25,670 nucleotides of DNA from Bacteroides sp. UBA1317 (GCA_002307035.1 DBTL01000105.1:8542-34211), one strand, 5' to 3'; counted from the first letter of the stretch, positions 1-7,447 are shown. Program-made: numbers and translations. The notes: generated from the sequence alone by a model not told the origin.

Positions 1-17
1 CTATGAAAAACACACTG

Positions 18-25
18 CAAATATA
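18..25 (-). promoter_or_regulatory. -7 box of a promoter for a gene left of the window
   Basis: On the minus strand this reads TATATTTG, an exact match to the Bacteroides -7 consensus TAnnTTTG. A weak -33-like CTTG lies 19 bp upstream (45-48). The gene it would serve starts outside the window. Positions 26-155 hold no other feature I can support. Confidence 0.45.
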
Positions 26-155
26 CGGACTTTTTTGATATCTGCAAGAACTGTGTGCGGAAACATGTGTTTTATAACATAGATTAATAATTTTTGTTTC
101 CAAATCTATTTTTATTAAGGAAAAAAGAACTTATTGCCTTTTCATGCAACTTTTT

Positions 156-776
156 TTAAGGTAGATACTCTATTTTGGCTACGATGAGTCTTACCACTTC
201 TTCTTTTTCTGCCTTTACCATAGCTTGGTGATAGTCGTTAGGAAAGAATAAGAAGAAAAAATCGGGTTTTGAATCTACGTATTTTATCTTTTTTGCTTGA
301 TAATGAATCACATCCGGCTTATAATCAGTTATAGGTGTAGCATCTTTGACTTTAACTAGTCCGAAGCGTTCGGTTCCTTTGGCCACATACTGCAAGTCGA
401 TGTACTGACGGTGAGATTCTACTTTACTCTTGCTTGCATCACGCGTCTGGCTATCGGATACTTTGATGAAACAACGTTTGCCGTCTATTTCGTATGTTCC
501 TTGTGGCATGGTGAGCAGATCGTTCTCGGACAACCAACGAAACATTTTATCCCACAATTCTTTGTTCTTTTGATACTGAGTGGCAAACTCGATGCAGTTG
601 GTTGCTTTGTATGGCACGGCTTTGAATCCGTTAGACCATTCTCTTTTATGGCACCATTGGCATGCCTTTTTCTTGCTCCACGGAGTGTTTTCTGCCTGAG
701 CATTCGATAAAAAAGCGCAGAAAACGAAGGCTAAAGCGGCACATAGCATGCGGCTTAAGAAAGATTTGTTTTTCAT
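156..776 (-). CDS. Exported YhcH/YjgK/YiaL (DUF386) family protein
   Basis: A 206-residue protein. Residues 1-28 are a signal peptide ending SNAQA, so it is probably periplasmic. The rest matches the YhcH/YjgK/YiaL family, cupin-like proteins linked to sialic-acid and other sugar metabolism; the region with SHRQYIDLQYVAKG and the late FFPNDYHQ stretch is typical. The usual family members are cytoplasmic and about 150 residues, so the signal peptide and a Trp/Cys-rich segment after it (CQWCH at residues 39-43) are extensions. An in-frame ATG at 812 exists, but the -7 box at 817-824 puts the transcript start near 811, and the signal peptide begins cleanly at the ATG at 776. Family assignment is firm; substrate is unknown. 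Confidence 0.8.
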   Translation of the reverse strand: MKNKSFLSRMLCAALAFVFCAFLSNAQAENTPWSKKKACQWCHKREWSNGFKAVPYKATNCIEFATQYQKNKELWDKMFRWLSENDLLTMPQGTYEIDGKRCFIKVSDSQTRDASKSKVESHRQYIDLQYVAKGTERFGLVKVKDATPITDYKPDVIHYQAKKIKYVDSKPDFFFLFFPNDYHQAMVKAEKEEVVRLIVAKIEYLP

Positions 777-816
777 CTTGCGAGGTTTTTTATTCTGAAA
801 TTCTATTTTCATGTTA

Positions 817-824
817 CAAATGTA
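817..824 (-). promoter_or_regulatory. -7 box for the YhcH-family gene
   Basis: Reads TACATTTG on the minus strand, matching TAnnTTTG. It lies in the 18-bp gap between the antiporter stop codon and the upstream in-frame ATG, and would give a leader of about 35 nt to the start at 776. It implies that the YhcH gene can be transcribed apart from the antiporter gene. Confidence 0.5.
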
Positions 825-829
825 GAGAC

Positions 830-2284
830 TTATTTCTTTTCTTTCTCCGATATAAGCAAAAGTTTGTCATCGACTTGCAATTTTAGGCTACCGTTAGGTA
901 TCAGAAACTCATCTCCACGTTTGACTATCATGACCAGTGTGCCATGTGGCAGGTTCATGTCTTTCAGGTTTTCAGCTTCCTCAAGCATTTCGGAGGTGAC
1001 AGTCATATCCGAAAGTTTGGAATCTATGTCTTCAGGTAACTCTACACCAAATTCATTACCCACTTTTTCGAGCGGAGAGGAAAGGTGTAGCAGACGCGCT
1101 ACATAGGAGACTGTTGTACCCTGCAAAACCAATGATATGATCGTGATAAAAAAGACAATGTTGAAAATCATGTTAGAACCTTCTACATTTGCCACTACAG
1201 GATATGTGGCAAAAATAATGGGAACAGCTCCGCGCAATCCTACCCACGAAACAAATAGGCGAGATTTGAATTTCATTTTTCTGAAAGGGAGCAAGCTTAT
1301 AAACACACTAAGCGGGCGGCCGACAACGATCATGAACAGGCCGATTAACGTGGCTATAACAGCGACTTGTAGCATCTCGTGAGGGTTGACCAGCAGTCCA
1401 AGTGTAAGGAACATGATGATTTGGAACAACCAGGTGAGCCCGTCCATAAAGGTAGAGATTTCTTTTCGATAGGGGATTTTGTTATTTCCTACCAGCATTC
1501 CTGCAATGTACACTGCCAAATAACCATTTCCATTCAGGCGATCTGTAATGGCAAAGGTGAAAAAAACAAAGGCTAGTAGTAAAATGGGATAAAGTGATTG
1601 GTTGTCGATATTTATTTTATTCAGAAAAAGGATGATAAGTTTGCCAAGTAGATATCCTACCACACCACCTACTATGAACTGAATGGCAAAGCTCCCTAAT
1701 ATTTCGCCGACACCCATGCCACCCAATTGAATAAACTGAATGAGAACAATAGTGAGCATATAGGCCATAGGGTCGTTACTACCACTTTCCATCTCTAGCA
1801 TGGGGCGAAGGTTCTGTTTCAGATTCATCTTTTGCGAACGAAGTATGGCGAACACAGAGGCGGAATCAGTAGACGACATAGTAGCAGCTAATAGTAAAGA
1901 GGTGGTGAGAGGAAAATAAATATTAGTGAAACTCAGGCCGGAGAGTGCCCAGATGAATAATCCCGTAAATAGGGTGGTGAGCAGTACTCCAACGGTGGAA
2001 AGGACGATGCCATGGGGAAGGATAGGACGTATTTCGGAGAATTCAGTATCCATGCCACCCGAAAAAAGAATGATACTTAGAGCAATCATACCAATAGACT
2101 GTGCTTCTTTGGCATTGTGAAATTGTAGTCCCAGACCATCGCTTCCAAAGATCATGCCCACTATAAGAAATAGCAGAAGAGCGGGTACTCCAAATCGGTA
2201 TCCGGTCTTTCCGAAGACGATGCTAACGATTAATAAAATCGAACCAATAAGTAACATGCTTTCTGTAGAAAAGAGCATAGGCAA
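830..2284 (-). CDS. cvrA: Potassium/proton antiporter (CPA1, CvrA/NhaP2 type) with C-terminal RCK_C domain
   Basis: A 484-residue inner-membrane protein with about 12 hydrophobic segments over residues 5-395 and a soluble tail. Motifs of the NhaP/CPA1 antiporters are visible: SSTDSASVFAILRS and, shortly after, ESGSNDPMAY, which carry the ion-binding acidic residues. The tail (about 410-484, with MIVKRGDEFLIPNGSLKLQ) is an RCK_C/TrkA-C domain, the ligand-binding regulatory module also present in Vibrio NhaP2 and E. coli CvrA. These exchange K+ (or Na+) for H+ in pH and cell-volume control. Length fits a form with one RCK_C domain. The symbol follows family similarity; ion preference cannot be read from sequence. 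Confidence 0.85.
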   Translation of the reverse strand: MPMLFSTESMLLIGSILLIVSIVFGKTGYRFGVPALLLFLIVGMIFGSDGLGLQFHNAKEAQSIGMIALSIILFSGGMDTEFSEIRPILPHGIVLSTVGVLLTTLFTGLFIWALSGLSFTNIYFPLTTSLLLAATMSSTDSASVFAILRSQKMNLKQNLRPMLEMESGSNDPMAYMLTIVLIQFIQLGGMGVGEILGSFAIQFIVGGVVGYLLGKLIILFLNKINIDNQSLYPILLLAFVFFTFAITDRLNGNGYLAVYIAGMLVGNNKIPYRKEISTFMDGLTWLFQIIMFLTLGLLVNPHEMLQVAVIATLIGLFMIVVGRPLSVFISLLPFRKMKFKSRLFVSWVGLRGAVPIIFATYPVVANVEGSNMIFNIVFFITIISLVLQGTTVSYVARLLHLSSPLEKVGNEFGVELPEDIDSKLSDMTVTSEMLEEAENLKDMNLPHGTLVMIVKRGDEFLIPNGSLKLQVDDKLLLISEKEKK

Positions 2285-2389
2285 TCAATAAAAGTTAAGT
2301 TTCTGATTTTGATGTTTTTTCGTCACTGCGCTAAGTTACTCATTTTCCACAAAACAAAAAAGGGCATTTGGCATCCATTTTTCTATAAA

Positions 2390-2423
2390 GTTGCCGCTAA
2401 ATGGCTTTAAAGTAGTATTTTTG
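2390..2423 (+). promoter_or_regulatory. Promoter of the uracil permease gene
   Basis: The -7 box TATTTTTG at 2416-2423 matches TAnnTTTG, and a -33-like GTTG at 2390-2393 lies 22 bp upstream. The transcript would start about 25 bp before the ATG at 2453. A poorer minus-strand box (TAACTTAG, 2331-2338) could serve the divergent antiporter gene, but I would not rely on it. Confidence 0.55.
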
Positions 2424-2452
2424 TTCTCAAAATACACATTTTATCTTTATTT

Positions 2453-3640
2453 ATGGATTCAAACAATCTTTCTCCTTTGCGTAAAGGAGTGGTAGGAGTA
2501 CAATTTCTATTTGTGGCTTTTGGTGCTACGGTACTTGTACCTTTACTTGTAGGCTTAGATCCTTCCACAGCTCTCTTTACTGCCGGCGTTGGTACTCTTA
2601 TTTTTCATTTGGTAACCAAAGGTAAAGTTCCTATTTTCTTAGGTAGTAGTTTTGCTTTTATTGCTCCCATTATTAAAGCTACTGAACTTTATGGATTACC
2701 AGGTACGTTATCGGGTATGATGGGAGTGGCTTTAGTTTATTTTCTGATGAGTGCATTGGTCAAGTGGCAGGGGATAAAGTTTATCGATCGTTTGTTTCCA
2801 CCAATTGTAATTGGTCCCGTCATAATGCTCATTGGTTTGTCATTGGCTGGTACAGGCGTAAACATGGCTAAAGAGAACTGGGTACTGGCATTACTGTCTT
2901 TGATTACGGCTATTCTTGTATCTATACGTGCAAGAGGATTATTGAAACTTATACCTATCTTTTGCGGTATTATAGTGGGATATGTGGCTGCATTGCTGTT
3001 TTTTGATGTTGATTTGTCGGGTGTGCGAGATGCTGCTTGGTTTAGCTTGCCTCCGTTTACATTTCCTGCTTTTTCATGGGAGCCAATATTGTATATGATG
3101 CCTGTGGCCATAGCACCTGTAATAGAGCATATTGGTGATGTGTATGTGGTTAACACGGTGGCTAAAAAAGATTTCGTGAAAGACCCCGGTTTGCATCGTA
3201 CTTTGTTGGGAGATGGATTGGCTTGTTTTGTTGCAGGGTTTCTTGGCGGACCTCCTGTTACCACTTATTCCGAAGTAACAGGTGCTATGTCTCTCACAAA
3301 GGTAACTAATCCCCAAGTTATTCGCATTGCTGCTGTTGCCGGAATTATCTTTTCGGTTATAGGGAAGGTTAGTGCCTTGCTAAGGTCAATACCTAATGCA
3401 GTGTTAGGGGGAATCATGTTGTTGCTCTTTGGTACGATTGCTTGTGCAGGAGTTGCAAATCTTATAAATTGTTGTGTCGACTTGAGCCGTACGCGCAATA
3501 TCATTATTTTCTCACTTACGCTGACGGTAGGCATTGGTGGCGCGGTATTAACATGGGGCAATTTTTCTCTTTCGGGTATTGGACTTGCTGCCATTGTAGG
3601 TGTACTGCTTAACTTGCTGTTGCCTCAAGAAAAGGCATAA
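2453..3640 (+). CDS. uraA: Uracil permease (NCS2 nucleobase:cation symporter)
   Basis: A 395-residue integral membrane protein that should import uracil with protons. It shows NCS2/UraA signatures: FLGSSFAFI near residues 62-70, E225 in PVIEHIGDV, and E274 in TTYSEVTG. The 49-residue distance between these two glutamates equals that between the uracil-binding E241 and E290 of E. coli UraA. About 14 hydrophobic segments are visible. It is somewhat shorter than E. coli UraA (429 residues) at both ends. It is a single-gene unit with its own promoter. Xanthine or uric-acid transport is the alternative, but the motif spacing favours uracil. Confidence 0.88.
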   Translation: MDSNNLSPLRKGVVGVQFLFVAFGATVLVPLLVGLDPSTALFTAGVGTLIFHLVTKGKVPIFLGSSFAFIAPIIKATELYGLPGTLSGMMGVALVYFLMSALVKWQGIKFIDRLFPPIVIGPVIMLIGLSLAGTGVNMAKENWVLALLSLITAILVSIRARGLLKLIPIFCGIIVGYVAALLFFDVDLSGVRDAAWFSLPPFTFPAFSWEPILYMMPVAIAPVIEHIGDVYVVNTVAKKDFVKDPGLHRTLLGDGLACFVAGFLGGPPVTTYSEVTGAMSLTKVTNPQVIRIAAVAGIIFSVIGKVSALLRSIPNAVLGGIMLLLFGTIACAGVANLINCCVDLSRTRNIIIFSLTLTVGIGGAVLTWGNFSLSGIGLAAIVGVLLNLLLPQEKA

Positions 3641-3713
3641 GAATATTAAAATTATTATGTAAGCATACAAAACTTTAATGTCGATTATGTTTTAAATATA
3701 TACAAATTGTTGT

Positions 3714-3803
3714 GTTCCGGAGAATTCGGAACTTTAGCATGCTGAAAGCATGTTTTCAACACGTTGAAGTTCCGATTTCAGCGCACTGAAATCGGAACTT
3801 CAA
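3714..3803. repeat. Cluster of four palindromes between convergent genes
   Basis: Four adjacent inverted repeats. (1) GTTCCG/CGGAAC at 3714-3732, 7-nt spacer. (2) CATGCT/AGCATG at 3738-3752, 3-nt spacer. (3) TTCAA/TTGAA at 3755-3768, tetraloop CACG. (4) A perfect 18-bp stem, 3764-3781 with 3786-3803, tetraloop CGCA. The GTTCCG/CGGAAC word recurs in stems 1 and 4, so CGGAACTT at 3727-3734 could also pair with AAGTTCCG at 3767-3774. Stem 4 could terminate uraA and hcp, which converge here, although no strong U-tract follows it. The rest of 3641-3962 is AT-rich; a weak hairpin AACGC/GCGTT at 3818-3835 is followed by TT. A dispersed REP-like element is possible. Confidence 0.6.
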
Positions 3804-3962
3804 TTTACCCTTCACATAACGCTTGTAGAGGCGTTTTAAAAATTAAACATTTCTATGCTATTTAGTCCAAATGCGAATACAAAATAGTTTAATTCCTATC
3901 TACAATTTTGAGTATAAACTTTCTTGAACCATACTTTTGTAATTTCCTCTTGCATGTTCATT

Positions 3963-5594
3963 TTAGCTTAAAAACTTCGCAATGTCTTCATCGGCTGTGC
4001 TGATGCCACCAATGCCAAAATTGTCGACGAGCACTTGGGTTACATTAGGAGATAGAAAAGCCGGTAGGGTAGGACCCAAATGGATCTTTTTCACGCCTAA
4101 GTGAAGTAGAGCTAATAACACAATAACAGCTTTTTGTTCATACCAAGCAATGTTATAGACTATGGGCAAGTCATTGATATCTTCTAACCCGAATACTTCT
4201 TGCAACTTCATGGCGATTACTGCAAGGGAATAGCTGTCATTACACTGACCTGCGTCGAGTACACGTGGGATGCCATTGATATCACCTAATGGTAGTTTGT
4301 TATAACGATACTTAGCGCAACCTGCTGTGAGAATCACTGTGTCTTTAGGTAACTTCTCTGCAAACTCAGTATAATAACTGCGACTTTTCATTCGTCCGTC
4401 GCAACCGGCCATAACAAAAAACTTGCTGATTGCTCCGCTCTTCACTGCATCCACCACTTTATCCGCCAAAGCCAATACTTGTGCGTGGGCAAAGCCACCT
4501 ACAATAGTTCCGGTCTCTATCTCTATCGGTGGTTGGCAGCGCTTGGCGTGTTCTATAATAATAGAGAAATCTTTCGGTTGACCATTTTTACGTTCTGAGA
4601 TATGTATTGCGCCCTCTAAACCTGAAGCTCCTGTTGTGTAGATGCGATCTTTATAAGTTGCTTTTGAAGTAGGAGGCACGATGCAGTTTGTAGTAAATAG
4701 AATTGGACCGTTGAAACTTTCAAACTCTTCTTTTTGTTTCCACCAAGCGTTTCCGTAGTTCCCTACCAAGTGTTTGTGCTTCTTCAGATGTGGATAATAG
4801 TGAGCAGGAAGCATTTCGCTATGCGTATACACGTCAATGCCTGTTCCTTCAGTTTGCTGCAGCAACTCTTCTAAATCTTTCAGATCATGTCCACTGATAA
4901 GAATAGCCGGATTGTTGCGTACGCCGATATTTACTTCGGATAGTTCAGGATTGCCATAATGACTTGTATTCGCAGCATCTAGTTGAGCCATAGCAGTTAC
5001 ACCATATTTTCCGGTTTCCAATGTAAGAGCAATCAACTCGTCCACAGAAATATCTTCGCGAGTAATCTCGGCCAGCGCACGTTGCATAAAAGAAAAAATC
5101 TCAGGATCTTCCGAACCTAAGTTATAGGCATGTTCTGCGTAAGCGGCCATACCTTTGATGCCATAGTGCACTAACTCTTTTAGTGAACGGATATCTTCAT
5201 TCTGAGTGCGAAGAACACCTACGCTTTGCGACTTTTCTTCAAATTCCTCTTCGGCCCCGTTCCATGTACATTCGTCCGGTGCATTGGTTAACGTTATCTT
5301 TTGTGCCAGCTTGTTCCTCAAAACCAGTCCGCCCTTTATTTTCTCTATGATGGCTGCTTTGTCGAAATTGGCATTGGTGATAGTGATAAAAAGGCCGTCG
5401 AATACAAATTTATCAGCTTCAGCAGAGGGGCTTCCTATCTTTCGAAGCTCTTGATTATAGACAGCAACCCCTCTCACTACGAACAAAAGAAGATCTTGCA
5501 TATTGGCTACTTCGGGAGTTTTCCCACACACACCACTTAGTGTACAACCGGTACCCTTTGCGGCTTCTTGACATTGAAAACAGAACATACTCAT
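3963..5594 (-). CDS. hcp: Hybrid cluster protein (hydroxylamine reductase / NO reductase), class I
   Basis: A 543-residue cytoplasmic metalloprotein of the Hcp (prismane) family, which reduces hydroxylamine and, as shown for E. coli Hcp, NO under anaerobic conditions. The N-terminal [4Fe-4S] site is C5-x2-C8-x8-C17-x5-C23, the spacing of the class I proteins of strict anaerobes such as Desulfovibrio rather than the longer enterobacterial spacing. Hybrid-cluster ligands appear in the motifs SGHDLKDLEE, NCIVPPTS, AGCAKYRYN, GQCNDSYS and WYEQKAV. Length is normal. No hcr reductase gene is adjacent; the flavodoxins downstream of its promoter region are plausible but unproven electron donors. It has its own promoter and an FNR-like operator. 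Confidence 0.95.
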   Translation of the reverse strand: MSMFCFQCQEAAKGTGCTLSGVCGKTPEVANMQDLLLFVVRGVAVYNQELRKIGSPSAEADKFVFDGLFITITNANFDKAAIIEKIKGGLVLRNKLAQKITLTNAPDECTWNGAEEEFEEKSQSVGVLRTQNEDIRSLKELVHYGIKGMAAYAEHAYNLGSEDPEIFSFMQRALAEITREDISVDELIALTLETGKYGVTAMAQLDAANTSHYGNPELSEVNIGVRNNPAILISGHDLKDLEELLQQTEGTGIDVYTHSEMLPAHYYPHLKKHKHLVGNYGNAWWKQKEEFESFNGPILFTTNCIVPPTSKATYKDRIYTTGASGLEGAIHISERKNGQPKDFSIIIEHAKRCQPPIEIETGTIVGGFAHAQVLALADKVVDAVKSGAISKFFVMAGCDGRMKSRSYYTEFAEKLPKDTVILTAGCAKYRYNKLPLGDINGIPRVLDAGQCNDSYSLAVIAMKLQEVFGLEDINDLPIVYNIAWYEQKAVIVLLALLHLGVKKIHLGPTLPAFLSPNVTQVLVDNFGIGGISTADEDIAKFLS

Positions 5595-5630
5595 AATCTT
5601 TACGTATTAAATGTTTTACTAACTTTAATG

Positions 5631-5638
5631 CAAAGATA
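5631..5638 (-). promoter_or_regulatory. -7 box of the hcp promoter
   Basis: Reads TATCTTTG on the minus strand, an exact TAnnTTTG match, 37 bp before the hcp start codon. No TTTG element is visible at the expected -33 distance; the operator at 5661-5676 covers that region instead, as expected for an activator-dependent promoter. Confidence 0.6.
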
Positions 5639-5660
5639 GAGTAGGGTTGGAGAGTTATTC

Positions 5661-5676
5661 TGTAACCAATGTTACA
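5661..5676. promoter_or_regulatory. FNR/HcpR-like operator upstream of hcp
   Basis: TGTAAC-CAAT-GTTACA is a perfect 6-bp inverted repeat with a 4-nt spacer, the layout of CRP/FNR-family operators (compare FNR TTGAT-N4-ATCAA). Its centre is 34 bp upstream of the -7 box centre, about -41.5 from the likely start site, the class II activator position. HcpR, a CRP/FNR-family regulator of hcp genes in anaerobes, is the natural candidate ligand. No such regulator gene is in this window. Confidence 0.55.
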
Positions 5677-5739
5677 AGGAGAGTGCTTTTTTAGATCATA
5701 TTATTTTCTAGTCGCCTTGCTGAAAATCGTATTAATAAG

Positions 5740-5774
5740 AAAGGATTGCCTCTGCTTGAGAACAATCCTTTTTT
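5740..5774 (-). terminator. Terminator after the DUF2023 gene
   Basis: Arms AAAGGATTG (5740-5748) and CAATCCTTT (5763-5771) are perfectly complementary, with an inner CTC/GAG pairing in the loop. It lies 25 bp past the DUF2023 stop codon. The T-run is better on the plus strand (six T) than on the minus strand (TTTCTTATT), so it may work in both directions. Confidence 0.6.
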
Positions 5775-5798
5775 AAAGGTTTGAATATTGCTCACCTT

Positions 5799-6161
5799 TT
5801 AAACGGCAACCATTATATTTTCCTTTTTCTGGCAATAGCGTCTACATTGTTGGCAAAGATCATAACCTAGCATGGAGCCCAGAATAAAATCTTCTTCGGG
5901 AGTCAAATAGTTTAGCGGACGGTTAACAATATGCTTTATCGTATCTAAACATTCGCGTTTTCCGAAGAATAGGTTTATCTTGCGTGTTCCCACTTCTTGT
6001 ATCAGATAACTGATGTGCTGACTCTCTAAACGTTTAACAGCGAAATCTTCATATTCCTTATTTATCGTATAGAGCACCATATTGCGTACTCCTTTTTTGA
6101 ATTCATAGATATGGTTCAAAAATATTCTAATTTCTCCGGGTACTGTTTCTTTTGTAGCCAT
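5799..6161 (-). CDS. DUF2023 family protein
   Basis: A 120-residue soluble protein of unknown function. The HIYEFKKGVRNMVLYT segment (17-32) and the PEEDFILGSMLGYDLCQQC segment (88-106) match what I know of DUF2023, which commonly sits next to a flavodoxin gene in anaerobes. C103, C106 and C110 form a CX2CX3C cluster close to the C-terminus that could bind a metal or Fe-S cluster; whether the family keeps all three I cannot check. It lies 29 bp downstream of the first flavodoxin gene on the same strand and is followed by a terminator, so the two form an operon under the flavodoxin promoter. A role in flavodoxin function or Fe-limited redox metabolism is inference. Confidence 0.8.
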   Translation of the reverse strand: MATKETVPGEIRIFLNHIYEFKKGVRNMVLYTINKEYEDFAVKRLESQHISYLIQEVGTRKINLFFGKRECLDTIKHIVNRPLNYLTPEEDFILGSMLGYDLCQQCRRYCQKKENIMVAV

Positions 6162-6190
6162 CTTTTAGATATCTATCGCATTAATTTCAA

Positions 6191-6700
6191 TTAACTAAGA
6201 AATGTTGCTTTAAGAGCATTTGTCCAATTATCTATTCGTGCATCTGTTTTGTCATCTTCATTTATCTCGTCAATTGCTAGCCCCACTAGTTTGCCGTTTA
6301 CTAAGGCTTCGGATGAGCTAAAGTTATAATCAGAGGAATCTGTCTCCCCAGATAGAGTGCATCCGGTACTTTTTAATTCTTCATATAGTTTGCCTATTCC
6401 ATCACAAAAGGTATCACTATACGACTCTGAATCGCCACAACCAAATAATGCAATGGTTTTGGATGAAAGATCTGTGGTTTTGAATGTGTTTATTCCGTCA
6501 TACCAGTCATCTTGAAGATCGCCTGCTCCCCAAGTTGATGTACCTAGAAGCAATACATCATACTCTTTTATAATTGCTTCGCTTATTTTTGATACATCGT
6601 AGATGTTCTCTTTAGACACGTTTAGTTTAGCCGCTATTTTACGCGCAATTTCTTCTGTTGTTCCAGTCGTGGATCCATAGATAATACCAATTCTGCTCAT
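6191..6700 (-). CDS. fldA: Flavodoxin (first copy)
   Basis: A 169-residue long-chain flavodoxin, a cytoplasmic FMN protein that replaces ferredoxin as low-potential electron carrier, typically when iron is scarce. The phosphate-binding loop GSTTGTTEE is at residues 9-17. The isoalloxazine loops are STWGAGDLQDDWYD and FGCGDSESYSDTFC, with the stacking Trp of the 50s loop present. It is very similar to the second flavodoxin at 6910-7419, so the two are tandem paralogues. It is the first gene of an operon with DUF2023. Its promoter carries the palindromic operator at 6761-6780 shared with the second flavodoxin and the hemerythrin operon. Confidence 0.93.
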   Translation of the reverse strand: MSRIGIIYGSTTGTTEEIARKIAAKLNVSKENIYDVSKISEAIIKEYDVLLLGTSTWGAGDLQDDWYDGINTFKTTDLSSKTIALFGCGDSESYSDTFCDGIGKLYEELKSTGCTLSGETDSSDYNFSSSEALVNGKLVGLAIDEINEDDKTDARIDNWTNALKATFLS

Positions 6701-6731
6701 AATCTAATTTGTATTTTTAATTAATATGCCG

Positions 6732-6739
6732 CAAATGTA
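6732..6739 (-). promoter_or_regulatory. -7 box of first flavodoxin promoter
   Basis: Reads TACATTTG on the minus strand. The gap to the palindrome at 6761-6780 is 21 bp. No -33 TTTG is evident, which suggests dependence on an activator. Confidence 0.6.
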
Positions 6740-6760
6740 GCGTAATTAAAGCAGGTGTAA

Positions 6761-6780
6761 AATCACTATTTATAGTGGTT
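6761..6780. promoter_or_regulatory. 7-2-7 palindromic operator, first flavodoxin promoter
   Basis: Plus strand AATCACTATTTATAGTGGTT: 9-bp arms around a TT centre with one mismatch. The core is TCACTAT-TT-ATAGTGG, the heptamer-2-heptamer form known for NarL/FixJ-type (GerE helix-turn-helix) regulators. It differs by one base from the perfect palindrome in front of the second flavodoxin and sits at the same distance from the -7 box. The promoter-proximal half, read on the minus strand, is ATAGTGATT. Confidence 0.65.
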
Positions 6781-6793
6781 TGTTGTTTCTAAC

Positions 6794-6809
6794 TAACTAT
6801 AAATGATTA
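6794..6809. promoter_or_regulatory. Secondary 7-2-7 site, first flavodoxin promoter
   Basis: TAACTAT-AA-ATGATTA on the plus strand: two heptamers, each 6/7 to the NarL-type TACYYMT pattern, around an AA centre. Its centre (6801.5) is 31 bp, about three helical turns, upstream of the main operator centre. It is a weaker match and could be chance in AT-rich DNA. Confidence 0.35.
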
Positions 6810-6826
6810 AAGTCATAGAAAAAGTA

Positions 6827-6857
6827 AAAGAGCCGCCTCTTCACGAGGTAGCTCTTT
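6827..6857 (-). terminator. Terminator after the second flavodoxin
   Basis: Arms AAAGAGC (6828-6833 region) and GCTCTTT (6851-6857), with an inner CCTC/GAGG pairing around TTCAC. On the minus strand it is followed by TTTTACTTTTTC. It separates the second flavodoxin from the promoter of the first, so the two are separate transcripts. Confidence 0.65.
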
Positions 6858-6909
6858 ACACAAAAAACATATAAGCTAAACAAGAAAAATTAAATTATAA
6901 TTTTAAAAG

Positions 6910-7419
6910 TTACTTAGAACACTCTTTTTTAAGTGTTTCAATCCAGTTATCTATTCTTTCGTCGGTTTTGTCATCCTCATTCACGTCGTCTAGAGCCAAA
7001 CCAACAAATTTGCCATCTACTACAGATTCTGACGAATCAAAAGAATATCCTTCGATATCTGTTGCTCCGCAGAATGTGCAACCTGTCTCTTTCAATTCTT
7101 CATAAAGAGCACCCATGCCACCGCAGAAGGTATCACTATATGATTCTGAGTCGCCACAACCGAATAGAGCAACGAATTTATTAGAGAGGTCTGCCTTCTT
7201 TAGTATTTTTACGCCGTCATACCAATCGTCTTGTAATTCACCGTCACCCCAAGTAGATGTACCTAGTAATAAGACATCATATTCCTTCACAAGCTCTTCT
7301 TTTATTTTAGCTGCGTCATGTATGTCTGCTTTTGTAAGGCCTAATTTCTCTCCTATTTTGCGTGCTATTTCTTCAGTAGTTCCGGTTGTAGAACCATAAA
7401 ATACACCAATCTTATTCAT
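6910..7419 (-). CDS. fldA: Flavodoxin (second copy)
   Basis: A 169-residue long-chain flavodoxin with the same landmarks as its neighbour: GSTTGTTEE at 9-17, STWGDGELQDDWYD, and FGCGDSESYSDTFC. The start at 7419 (MNKIGVFYGS) aligns with other flavodoxins; the open frame extends to 7482, but that would run through the -7 box (7448-7455) and into the operator (7477-7496), so the longer start is rejected. It is monocistronic, with its own promoter and a terminator at 6827-6857. It carries an extra Cys-containing C-terminus (KKECSK) compared with the first copy. Two closely similar flavodoxins under the same operator suggest a gene-dose effect or partners that differ. Confidence 0.93.
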   Translation of the reverse strand: MNKIGVFYGSTTGTTEEIARKIGEKLGLTKADIHDAAKIKEELVKEYDVLLLGTSTWGDGELQDDWYDGVKILKKADLSNKFVALFGCGDSESYSDTFCGGMGALYEELKETGCTFCGATDIEGYSFDSSESVVDGKFVGLALDDVNEDDKTDERIDNWIETLKKECSK

Positions 7420-7447
7420 AATATAATTTGTTTTTATTAATATATTG

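Noticed and set aside
648..662. CXXCH (CQWCH) in the YhcH-family protein read as a haem c binding site
   Set aside because: A single motif in a non-cytochrome family, without a distal ligand context. The match is short enough to be chance.
2737..3264. Antisense open frame of 175 codons opposite uraA
   Set aside because: It has no start signal or recognisable domain and is explained by codon bias of the membrane protein on the other strand.
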